Assembly: GCA_005406025.1 (NCBI GenBank)
Contig: BGZK01000095.1
Location: 124,001 to 188,000, forward strand
From: Eumeta japonica
Taxonomy: Eukaryota; Arthropoda; Insecta; Lepidoptera; Psychidae
Reading direction: 5' to 3'
DNA: 64,000 nt
The notes below the pieces were generated by a model. The model searched no databases and was not told the origin of the DNA. It was given only the letters and a program-made list of their open reading frames with translations. This document shows positions 34,701-45,765 of this stretch, one piece after another. Positions within the stretch are counted from its first letter, which is position 1; each line of letters opens with the position of its first letter. Both the position numbers and the translations under genes were made by a program.

Positions 34701-37199
34701 TTGTCGAGTTCCACATATCGGGTGAAGTTGCCCCTCGCGCGTGCGCCCGCCGCTTTATGCCACTCCACCCATGCGTGCTTCAGTTCTTCTGGATTTTGAC
34801 TTTTGGTGAATATTTCCGTAATATCTATAACCGAGAAAAGTCTTAATGCTTAACGTGTAATTTTGTTTGTACTCTTTCTACAATGTCTACGAGTAAATTA
34901 AAATTCGAGAAGGCGCTAACTATACATTGAAGTGCAGCGCGGACAAAATTCTCGCTTCAAGTTATCTGTCATTATTTAAATTCATTAATCATATAACGCT
35001 TTACTTGAACTATCGTCGAAAAAAAACAACGACATCTTGTATTTACAAAATTTCGTTTTTGTTCTTTTCCTTATAACGTTTTATATTCCAACTCAGAGTC
35101 ACTTGTGTATGTATATATCGGAATGTAAATAACGGAATTAATGATTTGGGATATATATATTTGTGGCCTTAAATTATGTTGTAACCGAGCCCTTAATATT
35201 TTTGGGATATATCTAGCAGCCAATATATTCAAATCAGTAGTTTGCCTTGCGCCAAAGATATTCAAACTACAATCCTAACTACAATTGATTTTTAGTCAGC
35301 AGAGACACAATCGGACAAAAAACGTCTATCTATTGAAAACCATTAATCAACCATGCATCCACCCAATCACCCAATGATAGAGCACTTCCTTTTCAGAGGC
35401 AGATACAGTTCCGAGTTCTGACTCGACAAATGAAATATAGCGAATAGCGAACAATTATGAACATTGTAAAATTATCTAAACTTAAATAAAGAAACTATTG
35501 AAATGCGTGTCCAAAATACGCACCGAAGGCTCCTTACAAACTAAATTCCTTAAACTAAATTCTATTTGTATGCAGTTTACAAACTAAACAGAAAATCCAA
35601 GTGAATAAATACATATGTTTTTTTTTTATTTTCCTATAAATGCTTTATTTACAGCTCCGTTTTGTTTTTTCGTAATATATATCAGACTTTTGCATTATTA
35701 CAAATTGTTATTGACGAGGGTCGGCTTATAAATATTGGTAGTAATATTTGTAATCTGTATTTTACACTTTTTTTGTATTCAATGTTACGAATTTTTATTT
35801 ACGTAAAATTCTGAATTAAATGATTATAGATAAACAATTTTTTAATATTTGAAGCAGATTCGTTCAAACTATGATCCAAAAAGTATATATACAATGAAAA
35901 GAAAAGTTTTAGATTTACGAACTCGATTAGTGAATGAAAATTTACTTAAATGTAGAAAAAAATCTTTAAAATTCCCAAAAATTTAATTTATCCAATTAAT
36001 CTTAATGAATTTGAATAAAAAAATTTGAAAGTATTTTATCGACAGCTTTTTCGACTTAGTGAAAAAAACAACCACACACACGTATGGACAATAAACACAC
36101 TGAAGTCTCATCGCAAACAATAATTTTGAACCTATTAGATCGGAATGAGATACAAGTGAAGATGTAATCTAGCCAATCCAATTGTTCGACATGACTAACC
36201 ATCGGCCAATAACGTACTCACATGAAATGTAATTATATGAAACTAATGCGAGACAAACACTCACCTGGCTCAAGCTCCAGATCGCATTTATCCGGATTCC
36301 CATAAGCGCAAATCTTCGAAGTGGCATAATTAGATTCCATGTCGGATATAGTTTTGATTAATTGCTCGTATTTGTCGTCTGGCAGCGCAGCGACGCCCAG
36401 TTGGCTGTACTTCTTAAACATCCTCCTGAGCGTGTAATCCTGGTAGTCCTGCCATTGGAACATCTTCGTCTCCCCCCACGCCGCCTTCTCTTGTTTTGAG
36501 ATTTCTAACTGGATCTGTATCTGGAATATTAAAACGAAGAAGAATTTTGTGGAAAGGCACAACTGTTGTTGTGTCTAATAAAAAATGCATTCTCGTTTAG
36601 CTGGAATAATCTCAAGACAACGGTAGCAAAATACGCTTGCTAAATAAAGCTTGTTTTTTTTTTTTTTTGAAAAGTCGGAAAAAAATTTATTTTACAATAT
36701 ATATTTCATCTCCTGAAAACACAATGCGACGCGCATTTATTTTGAGATCTATGCCCGTTCGAAAACAAACTATTAATGACAACGAACAAAACGAGTTCCT
36801 GCTCTAAACTTGTCTAAATTATGGCATATTTTCAAAACAACCACAATTTTGCAAAATAAAAGCATAAATTCTAACAGATTGTACGCATGGAACTACCAAT
36901 AACATAAAAAAAAAGTTTTCTCTTCCAAAAATAAAACATCATTTTCCTTAAGTGAGTCTGAATCACCACCTCACACTTACCTTCTTTTCCTCGTTCTCTT
37001 TAGTGATGTTGGACGTGTAATCCCATTCAGCATGACTCGCTCTATTTCTTCTCATGCCGGTAAGTTTATCTAATTGTGTTATGTATTCTCTACCTTCGTG
37101 TTCTAAAGCCTCCAAGTCCGGATCTCTACCTTGAGTCGCTACAACGAACACGGCCACGATCGCCGCCACCAGGGCAGCGGCCCCGCCGACTTTCAACAT
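24857..37199 (-). CDS. Ance-like: Gene B: secreted ACE-like peptidyl dipeptidase with duplicated zinc-site exon
   Basis: Second M2-family ACE-like gene, paralogue of gene A. Using one exon 8, the coding exons total 1,947 nt (648 aa plus stop), all in frame. Seen: signal peptide ending ATQG, HEMGH at 377-381, third ligand Glu405, HASA, Lys505 and His507, and Tyr514, Arg516 and Tyr517. These match human testis ACE at a constant -6 offset. The three ACE disulfide pairs are present, and there is no membrane anchor. Exon lengths equal those of gene A except for small indels in exons 7 and 11, an exon 2 coding part 3 nt shorter, and a different tail in exon 13. Unlike gene A it has two alternative exon 8 copies. 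The protein should be secreted and enzymatically active in either form; natural substrates cannot be deduced. Confidence 0.96.
24940..26531 (-). other. Gene B intron 12
   Basis: 1.59 kb intron holding a long TC microsatellite and AT-rich DNA; no coding homology. Confidence 0.7.
25690..25800 (+). repeat. (TC)n microsatellite, (GA)n in the gene B transcript
   Basis: About 110 nt of CT repeat with CCT and TTT interruptions. The leucine-serine open frame across it is an artefact. Confidence 0.95.
26532..26707 (-). CDS. Gene B exon 12
   Basis: 176 nt, acceptor TTACAG|AAATAT, donor GTCC|GTGAGT. Encodes [33 protein letters not shown] and HIGWEPS. Confidence 0.95.
26708..27753 (-). other. Gene B intron 11
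   Basis: 1.05 kb AT-rich intron; no recognised repeat or homology. Small opposing open frames at 27,071-27,380 look random. Confidence 0.6.
27754..27894 (-). CDS. Gene B exon 11
   Basis: 141 nt, phase 2 to phase 2, acceptor TCGACAG|GTACTA, donor CTGGG|GTGAGT. Encodes [20 protein letters not shown] and the [17 protein letters not shown] segment with the last disulfide cysteine. Confidence 0.95.
28332..28546 (-). CDS. Gene B exon 10
   Basis: 215 nt. Encodes [25 protein letters not shown], and [14 protein letters not shown]. Donor GCAAG|GTCAGA is better than the gene A equivalent. Phase 0 in, phase 2 out. Confidence 0.95.
29172..29299 (-). CDS. Gene B exon 9: third zinc ligand
   Basis: 128 nt, phase 1 in, phase 0 out. 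Encodes [20 protein letters not shown] with the zinc-ligand Glu, ending INQLYKM at donor ATG|GTATTA. Acceptor TTCGAAG|GTTTCC follows a modest pyrimidine tract. An open frame runs upstream through this acceptor but has no ACE similarity there. Confidence 0.94.
29300..30161 (-). other. Gene B intron after exon 8b
   Basis: 862 nt AT-rich intron between exon 8b and exon 9; it forms part of the longer intron removed when 8a is used. I looked for a third exon 8 copy and saw none. Confidence 0.6.
30162..30286 (-). CDS. Gene B exon 8b: alternative zinc-binding exon, downstream copy
   Basis: 125 nt with the same phases as 8a, acceptor GAATGCAG|GATCAA, strong donor CCAG|GTGAGC. Encodes RIKMC, the specificity stretch VNMENLRVV, intact [13 protein letters not shown], then [14 protein letters not shown]. 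Its VVNMENL and VVHHEMGH wording is closer to the vertebrate enzyme than 8a is. No stop or frameshift is seen, so it looks functional rather than a dead exon copy. Confidence 0.95.
30287..30335 (-). promoter_or_regulatory. 49-nt spacer between alternative exons 8a and 8b
   Basis: Read on the minus strand it begins with the 8a donor (GTAAAC) and ends with the 8b acceptor (GGAATGCAG), with a short TTATTTTC pyrimidine run between. At 49 nt, donor and branch point are closer than most metazoan spliceosomes tolerate. Direct 8a-to-8b splicing is therefore probably blocked. The exons are seen; the steric block is inferred. Confidence 0.7.
30336..30460 (-). CDS. Gene B exon 8a: alternative zinc-binding exon, upstream copy
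   Basis: 125 nt, phase 2 in, phase 1 out, acceptor TTTTTAAG|GATCAA, donor CCAG|GTAAAC. Encodes RIKQC, the specificity stretch IDYEYFQTA, intact [13 protein letters not shown], then [14 protein letters not shown]. Both zinc histidines, the catalytic Glu and the disulfide cysteine are kept. It is 30/43 identical to exon 8b. It must be used instead of 8b, because including both adds 125 nt and shifts the frame. Confidence 0.95.
30677..31925 (-). mobile_element. Mariner-family DNA transposon, inactive copy 1
   Basis: About 1.25 kb between terminal inverted repeats of the form GTTGGRGAAAA, flanked by TA target duplications. Minus-strand translation gives mariner transposase pieces, including the catalytic [14 protein letters not shown] block near 31,010-31,055 and the C-terminal [17 protein letters not shown] near 30,790-30,840, with many stops. 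It lies in gene B intron 7, 217 nt before exon 8a. Confidence 0.9.
31926..32876 (-). other. Gene B intron 7, exon 7-proximal part
   Basis: 950 nt between the mariner copy and exon 7. No third HEMGH exon and no recognised repeat. Confidence 0.6.
32877..33046 (-). CDS. Gene B exon 7
   Basis: 170 nt, phase 0 in, phase 2 out. Encodes [20 protein letters not shown] and [14 protein letters not shown]. The phase 2 end is completed by the first G of either exon 8 copy. Confidence 0.96.
33166..33263 (-). CDS. Gene B exon 6
   Basis: 98 nt, phase 1 in, phase 0 out. Encodes [10 protein letters not shown] with the substrate carboxylate-binding Gln, then [12 protein letters not shown]. Acceptor TTTAG|GTAATA, donor GACCAG|GTGAAA. 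Confidence 0.95.
33264..34390 (-). other. Gene B intron 5
   Basis: 1.13 kb AT-rich intron without recognised features. Confidence 0.6.
34391..34582 (-). CDS. Gene B exon 5
   Basis: 192 nt, phase 1 to phase 1. Encodes [36 protein letters not shown] and [10 protein letters not shown]. Very GC-rich compared with flanking introns, which opens long spurious reading frames on both strands. Confidence 0.96.
   Translation of the reverse strand: MTRTWPNGGCRSTRCPTSSSSWPGCGRSSSRSTSKCTRTSGSACATNTAITSSPRGARSRPTF
34681..34824 (-). CDS. Gene B exon 4
   Basis: 144 nt, phase 1 to phase 1. Encodes [27 protein letters not shown] and the GNFTRYVEL sequon region. Donor AACG|GTAAGT. Only 98 nt separate it from exon 5. 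Confidence 0.96.
34825..36264 (-). other. Gene B intron 3
   Basis: 1.44 kb AT-rich intron; nothing recognised. Confidence 0.6.
36265..36520 (-). CDS. Gene B exon 3
   Basis: 256 nt, phase 0 to phase 1, acceptor ATTCCAG|ATACAG, donor CCAG|GTGAGT. Encodes [26 protein letters not shown] and the CAYGNPDKC disulfide loop. A second possible acceptor 6 nt further in would drop two residues; the gene A alignment favours the longer form. Confidence 0.94.
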
Positions 37200-37202
37200 T
37201 GT
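36981..37202 (-). CDS. Gene B exon 2: start codon and signal peptide
   Basis: Acceptor TTTTTCAG|ACA precedes the ATG at 37,197-37,199, so an upstream non-coding exon must exist. Encodes [20 protein letters not shown], a strong signal peptide, then [15 protein letters not shown] with a glycosylation sequon. Donor AAG|GTAAGT, phase 0. Confidence 0.93.
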
Positions 37203-40200
37203 CTGAAAAATGGAAAATATTCTTTAAATCACAACAAATAATTTAAAGTCTCTCTTTTATGAGGCAAATAATCATATGTGCTCTTGAATTACTATCTCAA
37301 TAGGTCATATAATAATAATAATAATTTATTTCTCACCACAATCAGGCAACATGTCTCTAACAGTACATTTTACAATTAAATGATTATCCTAGGATTATGA
37401 GAGGCCGGTGCTTAAGTTGGGTACAGAGTACCTGTATTATAGTCATCAGGATCCCACCCCGCAATATGTATATTTGATAAATATTATGAAAAGATCATTT
37501 ATTAGGCAGTTACTTAACAAGGCAAGATATAGGATTGCAACAGTATTTCGGATAAGCATTCGTACTTATAAATAGTTATACAGTGAGTCTCAAAACAAAT
37601 CGAGTTTTTTCATGTATTACTACATACGTAGTTAAGAAATATGTTAATTATGAATAATAATGTTTCATAGTAATATCTTGAGAAGTTTTAAACATAAGTA
37701 GTCATTTAGTATTGCAAGTATTACATAAGTGAACTTAATTTCATTTATTACTACAAAGAATAAAACCTAGCTAATTCATTCCCTTTCCGCAGATGTCTAT
37801 ATCCGCAGATAACTAAGTTTCAAAATCTCATTAATTAATCATTGACATTCATGCATACAGCTCCTACGATCTAAAAAAAACAGTCTCCTTGATATACGAC
37901 TAGGACGTATACACAGTACCTCTTTGTAAGTGCCTCGAATAAATCAAACAATCTGCTTTTCAAAAAACAATCACCAAAAAGTATGAATAAAATCCAAGTG
38001 AATGGATCACGTGAGAGTAAGAAAGTAATGAACACTACTATCATTATAGTAGTATTTGACAAGAATAGCCAAAGTCAACACGCTGACTTTGGCAACACTC
38101 GTCAAATTTAAGAACGGTAATAACTTAATCTCTGTATAGCAAATACAAATCTGTATATACATCGACGATGGTAACATTTTACAGCTCCAAACATAATAAA
38201 AATTATTCAATTTCATTTACCGTTTATTTTATGTATCGACTAGCACGGTCGGTCAAATTTTGTCTCGACACCAAAAAATTAAGATTAGAAACAGTTTCTA
38301 ACCACAGATCTTTTCTAATTATTAGCAAATGTGCTTGAAATCACAGTATAAATAACGCTGCTGTTATGGAAATAATAGAACATTTTAGCATTTTGCATAC
38401 GAATTTATAGTCTTTTACGTGTCGATTTGGTTCAAATTGATTCCAGACCGTAGACCTTGACGACGTTCAAGCTACTGTTCACTCCAAAATATATGCACGA
38501 GTTTGCAATAGTCCTCGATATAACAATACAAAACATTTGTATTATAATTACATTTTCTATTGCGGTGTATCGAATCGTATCTTATTCTTCTTTTTACGGT
38601 TCTTAAAGTAAAAGGCTTATTTATCAGACTGCTTAAAAAGGAGTTACAAAATTTTCTAAATGAAGCGTAAGAAAGCGTCTAAATGACAGACGACACATGA
38701 CAAAGATTACTTCATAAACATTACGTATGACACGGCACTGTGACGGCCATATACATTCTGTATTAATACTTTATAGAAATAAAAGTATACATATTGACCA
38801 AAACATAAACAAATGGTATACTTATAAATAATGGGATTAGTGGGTGAGAAGAAAGAAAAGAAAGTGGGTGGAAGCATGGCTATTCATTAGCTGCAGAGGC
38901 CTACCGCATAGTGCAAAAAATGGCAAGTTTGAAAAATAAGGTAAAAGAGGTTGAATCAGGACACAAGGCAACAAAAACGAGAACAAGTGAAAAGAATATG
39001 ATAAATAGACGGCTATGACAAAAGATTTGCGGATAATTTTGGGGAAAACCAAAAACTTTAAATTTGACTTGCAAAATGCGTAATCTATCAACACGCAAGA
39101 TCGAAATAAAGATTAAGGCTTGAAGCAGGGTTGAACTAATATTTGAATATGAGGTACAATTCGTAAAAGGATATCGGAAAAACAACGTCTACTTTGTAAG
39201 GCTAAATTCAACTTGACTAAACAAAAAGATTTCAACATTTTGTTTTGACGGCCGGGCAATGTTTATTTCTTTTTTTTTTTATTATTTACTGCTCTAAAAT
39301 TTTTTGAAGTAAAACTTCTTTAGGCTTGACTTGAGAGTAAGATTCCGAATTTGAGAGGCTTCGACCGTATGCCCTCCACGTTCGACCAGTGCCTATTGAG
39401 GGTTGCTGACGTCAGTCCTCGTCAATGCGCTAATAATGTCCGGAATCGACGGCTTAAAGTGCTTTCAAAGGCATGAAGCGTGCGTTTTGACTTAAATTAA
39501 AAACTTATTGGTGTATTCGCCCATGTTCAGGGTCGATTTAGATACTATCCGATTCGAAGCTTGACGCTTTTAACCCCTGAACCACCTCCGCCACTAAATA
39601 AGGTTCAGTGAAATCTATAACAAAATTGTAAAAAAAACGTAGAATATGCATAACTGTAAAACAGTTAAAAGTTTTTGAAGTGCGACATCTGCATCTCTTG
39701 CTTGTATCATACAGATTTATGTGAGTCAAAAGGCCGTACTTGGAAGCGCATATGCGTGCAGAATTGTTGAGAAGTGTAAAAAACAAATTATTCAAAATTT
39801 TAATAATATTAAACAATACAGTTCATTGTTAAATACTATATAATTGGGAAACATCTCAATTTTCATCTATTTTTAGGTTAAGAAAAAAGGCATAGAGATA
39901 GCGTAATAGATGTGAGGACATTTTTTACTCAAAATAGCTGAAAGATTATGACAAAAATATTTCGCATCTCTATTAATTTTACTTAGTGTGAACTATAATA
40001 TCAATAGATATCCAATGTGTATTACACTTTTATAATCGGAAGAACTTATCTGACAAAAACTCGGACCATTGCGAATACAACGCACATGCTGAGGGTGCCG
40101 TACAAAATTAATTATGTAAGCCCATTTTTCTTACAAGTCTTTTTGATTCATTTATTTGATAAAATTGTTTTTTAGTATTTTCTTAACGTACATGGAATGT

Positions 40201-41174
40201 TCAGATTATTGGATTATAAAGAAAAAATCAAATAAAATAAAGCATTTCATAGAGAGAATACATATAAAGTATTAAATTAACATGTCTTGTGTATCCGTTT
40301 ATTTGACATTTTTAACTACACACTATTCTAACTTCAGAAAAACAGGTAATACATGTGCAGGTGCACGTGATAAGTTTTGAGGTTAGCTGCTAGAAGACGA
40401 TGCAGCGACCTAAGCGCATAGTCATAGTAGGGCGAGGCAGGCGTGAGCTGAAGGTACCGGATTTTTGGACGTGTCGCTCTATTGAAGTGCCGGATTATTG
40501 AGATTATACTGTAGTTATTTTGTTATTATTACATTTGCATTACTGATTACACATAAGTGTTCCATTTTAAACAATAAAGTTTGGAGACGAACACAGGCAA
40601 AATACCTTCGCCAAATTGCAGAAGACGAATTTTTGCTATTCGTCAAAAATATGATTCAAAAGCAAAACGTCAGCGTCCGCGCCAGCGTGTACTATAGTTA
40701 GTGACGCTGGGTTTTTAGGCATTAGCATAGGAGTGGGGTCTACATGCCCTTGAGGTGGCTGATAAATTGAACTCTGCACTTTTTAAGTTATAAAAATAAG
40801 GTGATTCATTGACGTGGTAATGGTAAAATTGGTTTAATTTGAGATATTTTCGTAACCTAATGTCACACGCTCTTCTGCATTGAGGAAAAACTGCTGAATA
40901 TTTGCTTTACGATTGAATACAAATTGCACTGGCTTGAATTTCGGAGATAAAGAGCTCAATTTAAATAAGACAACATTCTTACTGTCGATATTTATGAAAA
41001 CACGATGTAGATGTGCAAAATCATTGATATTTTATCTGAGGTGTGCGACTGCCCCATTAGTACAAGAGAAAAACAATAAAAAATTATGAAAATAACACGC
41101 GATTCCCTGATTCAAATTAATAAAACATGAATAATTATTTTATGTGCGACTGTATACGTTTTCATAAAAAAAAA

Positions 41175-41425
41175 TTAACTTTAGCCCGCAGCTTAACCCG
41201 TTTAGATATAGAATAGTGCCATAAGATAAGATTCGTGTTACTTGCATGGAGTGATCGTTCTTTTAATCACAATTCAGATCTCGATTCTGTTCTAGAACAG
41301 GACCGAGTTCTGTTCCAGTTCTAGAATTCTATAACAGAATCTAGATTCTGATCCCATTCTCGATCGTGATCTCGATTCCGATCGCGAGCCTAATCTCGAC
41401 TTCGATCTTAGTTGCGCTTCTAATT
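41175..41425 (-). repeat. Hexamer array with GC-rich end, minus strand
   Basis: Pyrimidine-rich array (GATCTCGATTCCGATCGCGA-type) with GCCCGCAGCTTA on its 3' side, matching the other copies in inverse orientation. Its Arg-Ser-rich open frame is an artefact of the hexamer. Confidence 0.6.
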
Positions 41426-42654
41426 CGTTATAACGAATGTTTCCTTTATCTATATGAAACAGGTGTGAAAAAAAAAAAACCGACACCTTAATACAAAATT
41501 TCTGTTACGAACTGTTTTTTCCATGAAGGGAGCGTTCCTCTATTTGGGGCGTTCGTAAAAGGGATCTCGCATAGTGTGACGAGGAGGACGGCAATTTGAG
41601 GAAAAGTGACGTTCGTAGTTCATTGAACGATTTTACTTTAATTTTCCTTTCGACTTTTTATTTTATTTTGGCGTTACGATGAAAAGTCTTTCGTTTCAAA
41701 TTTGCAAATGCTATACAAAAAAAAAACGTATATATTTCCGTCAAATTATGTTATATCTCAAAATATATATTCAAGTATGTTTTTCGACATCGGCGCTGGC
41801 ATCGCGGTCTGTCACAATCGGTTCCCTTGTGTCTTCAATATCAAAGAAAATGGAGTTTTCTCGCAGGTCTTCGAACTTGAGAGCTTACTATACATATTAG
41901 GCGATGAAAACGCTGGTATAGGAAATGCTGAGTGGATAGATAAAGATGTGGTAAATGATAGTTTTGAAAATAGAAAACGAAAATACTAGAATGTCGATTA
42001 TAAATATTTCTGAACATTTATTAAATCCTTGAACTTCTAATAAATAACAAAATAATTATTTATTTGTTTGTTATCGTAGATATTTATTTTAACCTATAAT
42101 TATAATATTCAAATTTTATTTTTTCATATAATAAATATTATAAAACATCAAAATTTGTGTAATAGTAATCGCAATGTATCATGCACGGAGGTCTATTTTG
42201 CGTGACGTAATATTAATAAAGGGGGTCGCATAAAATGTGACGCAGCGTGACGTAACGGGGAGGGAAGGTAAAATTAGCGTGAGGTATTTATTTTTATAAA
42301 TCCGATCGCATGTCGAAATAATAGACTTCTGTTTGTACACCCAGAAGTATACACTAAATCTATGCTGCGAGACAAATGTGATACGAAAGTCAGGAAAATT
42401 TAAAGTTTTCCCCAAAATAAACAACTCCTTCGCAGAACATTTAGTAAACATAAAATAAGCTTTTGTTTATATATAATTTATCAACCTGGTAGTGTTTGAT
42501 TTAATATTCTATTTCAGTGAAATAATGTCTAGAAAGTTAGTTGTTTAATTTCAACTTGTTTAAATTTATTGGCAAAATTTCAATTTTCATCCAAGGTCTT
42601 TTTGTATCAAATGTCAATCAAGTTCAAACGTCACACTTCATTATACTATGAACT

Positions 42655-43008
42655 ATATAAATTATAGTAAAAAAAAAAAACTAAACAAACGCGCTTTAAT
42701 AACAAACAGAACTAAAAAATAGAAAATTATTGTTAGAATAAAACCTGAGTTATTAAAGAAATAATTTAATTTATAGTAAAATAGCGTGGGGTACTTGATA
42801 TTAAATGATGCAATTAAATATTCCATTAAAAGCTATTTATAAAAGTAGAGTTATTATGAAAATATAGATCTCTGCACTCCACGCTTTTTACTATAAATTT
42901 AATTATTTATTAATAACTTAAATTTTACTCTAATTATTTTCTACTTTTTAGTTTGGTTTGCTATTAAAGCTTGTTTTTTTAGTTTTATAAACTATAATTT
43001 ACTATCCA
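42655..43008. repeat. Foldback (long-hairpin) MITE
   Basis: Arms at about 42,655-42,796 and 42,880-43,008 are inverted copies, both containing (A)TTTATAGTAAAA and GCGTGG at the inner edge. Only about 85 nt separates them. Confidence 0.8.
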
Positions 43009-43084
43009 AATTTTTAATCTCAAAACGATTTCAATAGTATTTATAACCAAGTGTCTTGATTTTAGAATATCTAAGATGTGAATT

Positions 43085-43440
43085 TAAGTTTGTATCATTG
43101 ATGTCGACGTAATCTTTCCATTTCATCTAACGCATCACTATGACATGGAACTTTCCCTGTTAGCTTTGAGCAATCAAGCTCTTCTATTAAAATTCCATTT
43201 AGCAACCTACCGCGACTCAAGAACTACATAAGCCTGTCCGGCAGCAAACAACCGAGAACCCAGATGAATAACTGCATAGTCTACCGTACAACCTTGCATT
43301 TTGTGTACGGTGGACGGCCAACTTAAGACCAATGGTGGCATTTGTCTTTCAGTGGTGCCACAGCCGTATGAGGTTGACACTAGCGATATACCATTTTTAA
43401 ACACCCTCTTGCCATTCATCCCTCGGCATATTTCTCACCT
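43085..43440 (-). pseudogene. PIF1-like helicase C-terminus (Helitron remnant)
   Basis: Minus-strand translation gives PPLVLSWPSTVHKMQGCTVD, YAVIHLGSRLFAAGQAYVVL, then after a frameshift LLNGILIEELDCSKLTGKVP and a stop after RRHQ. The STVHKMQG block is the helicase superfamily 1 motif seen in PIF1 and Helitron helicases. The frameshift and missing N-terminal domains mark it as dead. Confidence 0.88.
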
Positions 43441-45555
43441 TATATTGAATTCGGGTGAATTCAAAATTGGATGAAAATTTGGCTTTCTACATAAGTTAAC
43501 GTAGCGCTGAATAGTTTATAATTGTGACATACATAAGTTTTTTTTCAATATTTACAAAAATTTATAATTTCTTTTAAAATTTTTAAATTTAACTATTTAC
43601 TTTGTAATTATGAAAATTCGATTTTTTATTTATTATTATTAAATGTAATTTTTTTGAAATCATTTAGTTTTTTAATTAACTAAAAATTTAATCATATTTT
43701 AAATTACTTGCAAATTTTACAAAATTTCACGTATTCAAAATACTTTTCGAACTTTTTAATTTTCAAAATTTAAAATATGAAATTATTATCATCGGTCCTT
43801 GGCACGTCTGCAAATTTTCAAGTTAATCGGACTTGCTGAAAATTACGCTCAAAGATTCCATTACAGGTCAAGCTAATAAAAGCATGTTAATAAATCCACG
43901 TTATTATAAATGTGAAAATATGTCTTCATTTTTTACATTCAATCACGCTCAAACGACTGAACGATTTCTAGGGAAATTTATTATAGAAATAGATATATCT
44001 AGAATAAAACCTAAGACGTTTTTTAAACAAAAAAATATATAGTATAAAAAAAATAGTGATTGGAAATCGCGTGCAAATTTATATTGAGCAAATTAAATAA
44101 TCCCTTCTACATTTTAATTATCACTCAAACGAAGCAGGCCGGTATGTGATATGCAACTAGTACATGATATATATGGCTTTCAGCCTGTGTACAAAACTTT
44201 GACCACTAAGTAGGAATTTGCAATTGTATATTTTGTGGTTTTACTATATATAATACGATTACTATTAACTCGCCAGATTTTTATGAAATATAATAATTGA
44301 AAGAAATTGCATAATAAATACCAATTCGAACTTGAAAAACATTGTATTGTATTCGAAACGTTATAAAATTAGCCTTTAAGTAATGGGTTATTTGACCTGT
44401 GATGCTAAATACCTTTGAGGTGACATAGGGGGGAATAACCAGACAGGCAGATGGTCAATGACCCCTCTACGACTCGAACGAGGTAGTCTGATCTTACCCT
44501 CTTGGAGTGGCATGACTACTGTCGATATTTGCGTGCAAAAAAAACTTACGGTATTCAAACGGGAGGCGAGCCGTTCAACTCCGTTTTCATAAGTCGCTCG
44601 CTTATGTGGTCATCAATTTATGAAATATATCAATTTCGGAACGGTCGCTCTTCCAATAGGACAATGTCAGCGAGTGCACAACGATAAGCGAGCAATGTAA
44701 AGAATATTAAAATTTATTTCCATGCAGTACAATGGTAGAAGTGACCAGGTCGTTGCATCACTCCTAGAACCAGTCGGACAAGACATCTCAGGCGAGGCAC
44801 CGGAATAAGCAAGACCGCGAGTATTTCTGTATCATAATAACAATGGAATAGCGAAAATGAACCGTTCAAGAAATCAGATTTGAGTAATCTGATTTCTTTC
44901 TAAAAACAGAGTAAAAAAAATAAATGTTAAAAATAAATAAAAAGGTTAAGTTACTGAATATACGTAATAGTAGATTTTATTTTTACAGTATTTACTTTAG
45001 CTAATATTATTAATATTGTTATATATAACAACAACAAAACAATAACGTAGAGGATTGATTGAAATGCCTTAAGTGATTGAAGATAATAATATTGACGGTT
45101 ATTACACGAAGTAATCAAAAAATTTACATGAATTATTTCCTTAAAAAAAAATAATAAAATTGTTTCATTCTTAACACTATTTTCAATGTATTCGATCGTA
45201 TAAAAGAATATTCGCGTTAAATTAAAAGATATGCAAAATATGCCAAGACAATACTTTTGTTTTAAACAGTATGTTCACTGTATACAACACAAAAAAAAAA
45301 CATTAATGGGCCTTTTATTGAGACACGAATTAATTATCGTTGTTAACAATAAGCATTGTAAATAAAATTTAAAATTAAATAAATAAACGTGCAAAATATA
45401 ACCATTCGTTTCTTTTAGTCAAGCCGCAACGAAAATAATATTGTCTGTTAACAATAAAGTGAAACACATCATTTTCTCAAATCTTGCTAGATCCTTTTAA
45501 AACTTTATACGTAATTCTAGATATTCATAGAAAAAGAAGAAAAAAAATAACTCAC

Positions 45556-45740
45556 CTTTCAACTGTATTCTCACTTTATTCTATTCAAAATTTAACTAAT
45601 TTCATTTACTTAACATTTAAATATATAGATTAAGCAGTCATGGCGAAACATGACAAGAACAGCCAACGTTACGCCGTCGACTGCGCTGCGTGAATGTAAA
45701 GCCTGTCCGACGCCGGCGCAGCCTTAACGACTCGCTTACG
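45556..45740 (-). other. Candidate non-coding first exon of gene B
   Basis: A local GC-rich stretch on the minus strand, followed by a near-perfect donor (GAAAG|GTGAGT) at its end. It contains short upstream ORFs only (MFRHD..., MTA). Gene B needs a non-coding exon, and this is the best candidate I see; the implied first intron is 8.35 kb. It could belong to another transcript. Confidence 0.4.
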
Positions 45741-45765
45741 TACATACGAATAAAATGTGTGAATA

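Larger units (their letters stand above)
37203..45555 (-). other. Putative long first intron of gene B
   Basis: If the first exon at 45,556-45,740 is right, this 8.35 kb is intron 1. It contains a hexamer array (41,270-41,425), a foldback element (42,655-43,008), a Helitron/PIF1 helicase fossil (43,085-43,440) and AT-rich repeat fragments. No other gene is apparent. Confidence 0.4.

Noticed and set aside
34398..34799. Long plus-strand open frame opposite gene B exons 4-5
   Set aside because: Antisense shadow of GC-rich coding exons; its internal stretch crosses a clear intron and has no homology.
38069..38094. Hairpin GCCAAAGTCA...TGACTTTGGC as a terminator
   Set aside because: Intrinsic terminators of this form are bacterial; in this eukaryotic context it is just a short inverted repeat.
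38837..39185. Hydrophobic minus-strand open frames resembling a membrane protein
   Set aside because: Low-complexity Phe/Leu/Ser composition from AT-rich DNA, overlapping frames, no splice or promoter support, no recognised family.
41292..41486. Arg-Ser-rich open frame resembling an SR-protein domain
   Set aside because: It is produced by reading the degenerate hexamer array; a 6-nt period yields alternating dipeptides. No start context, splice sites or conserved neighbour.
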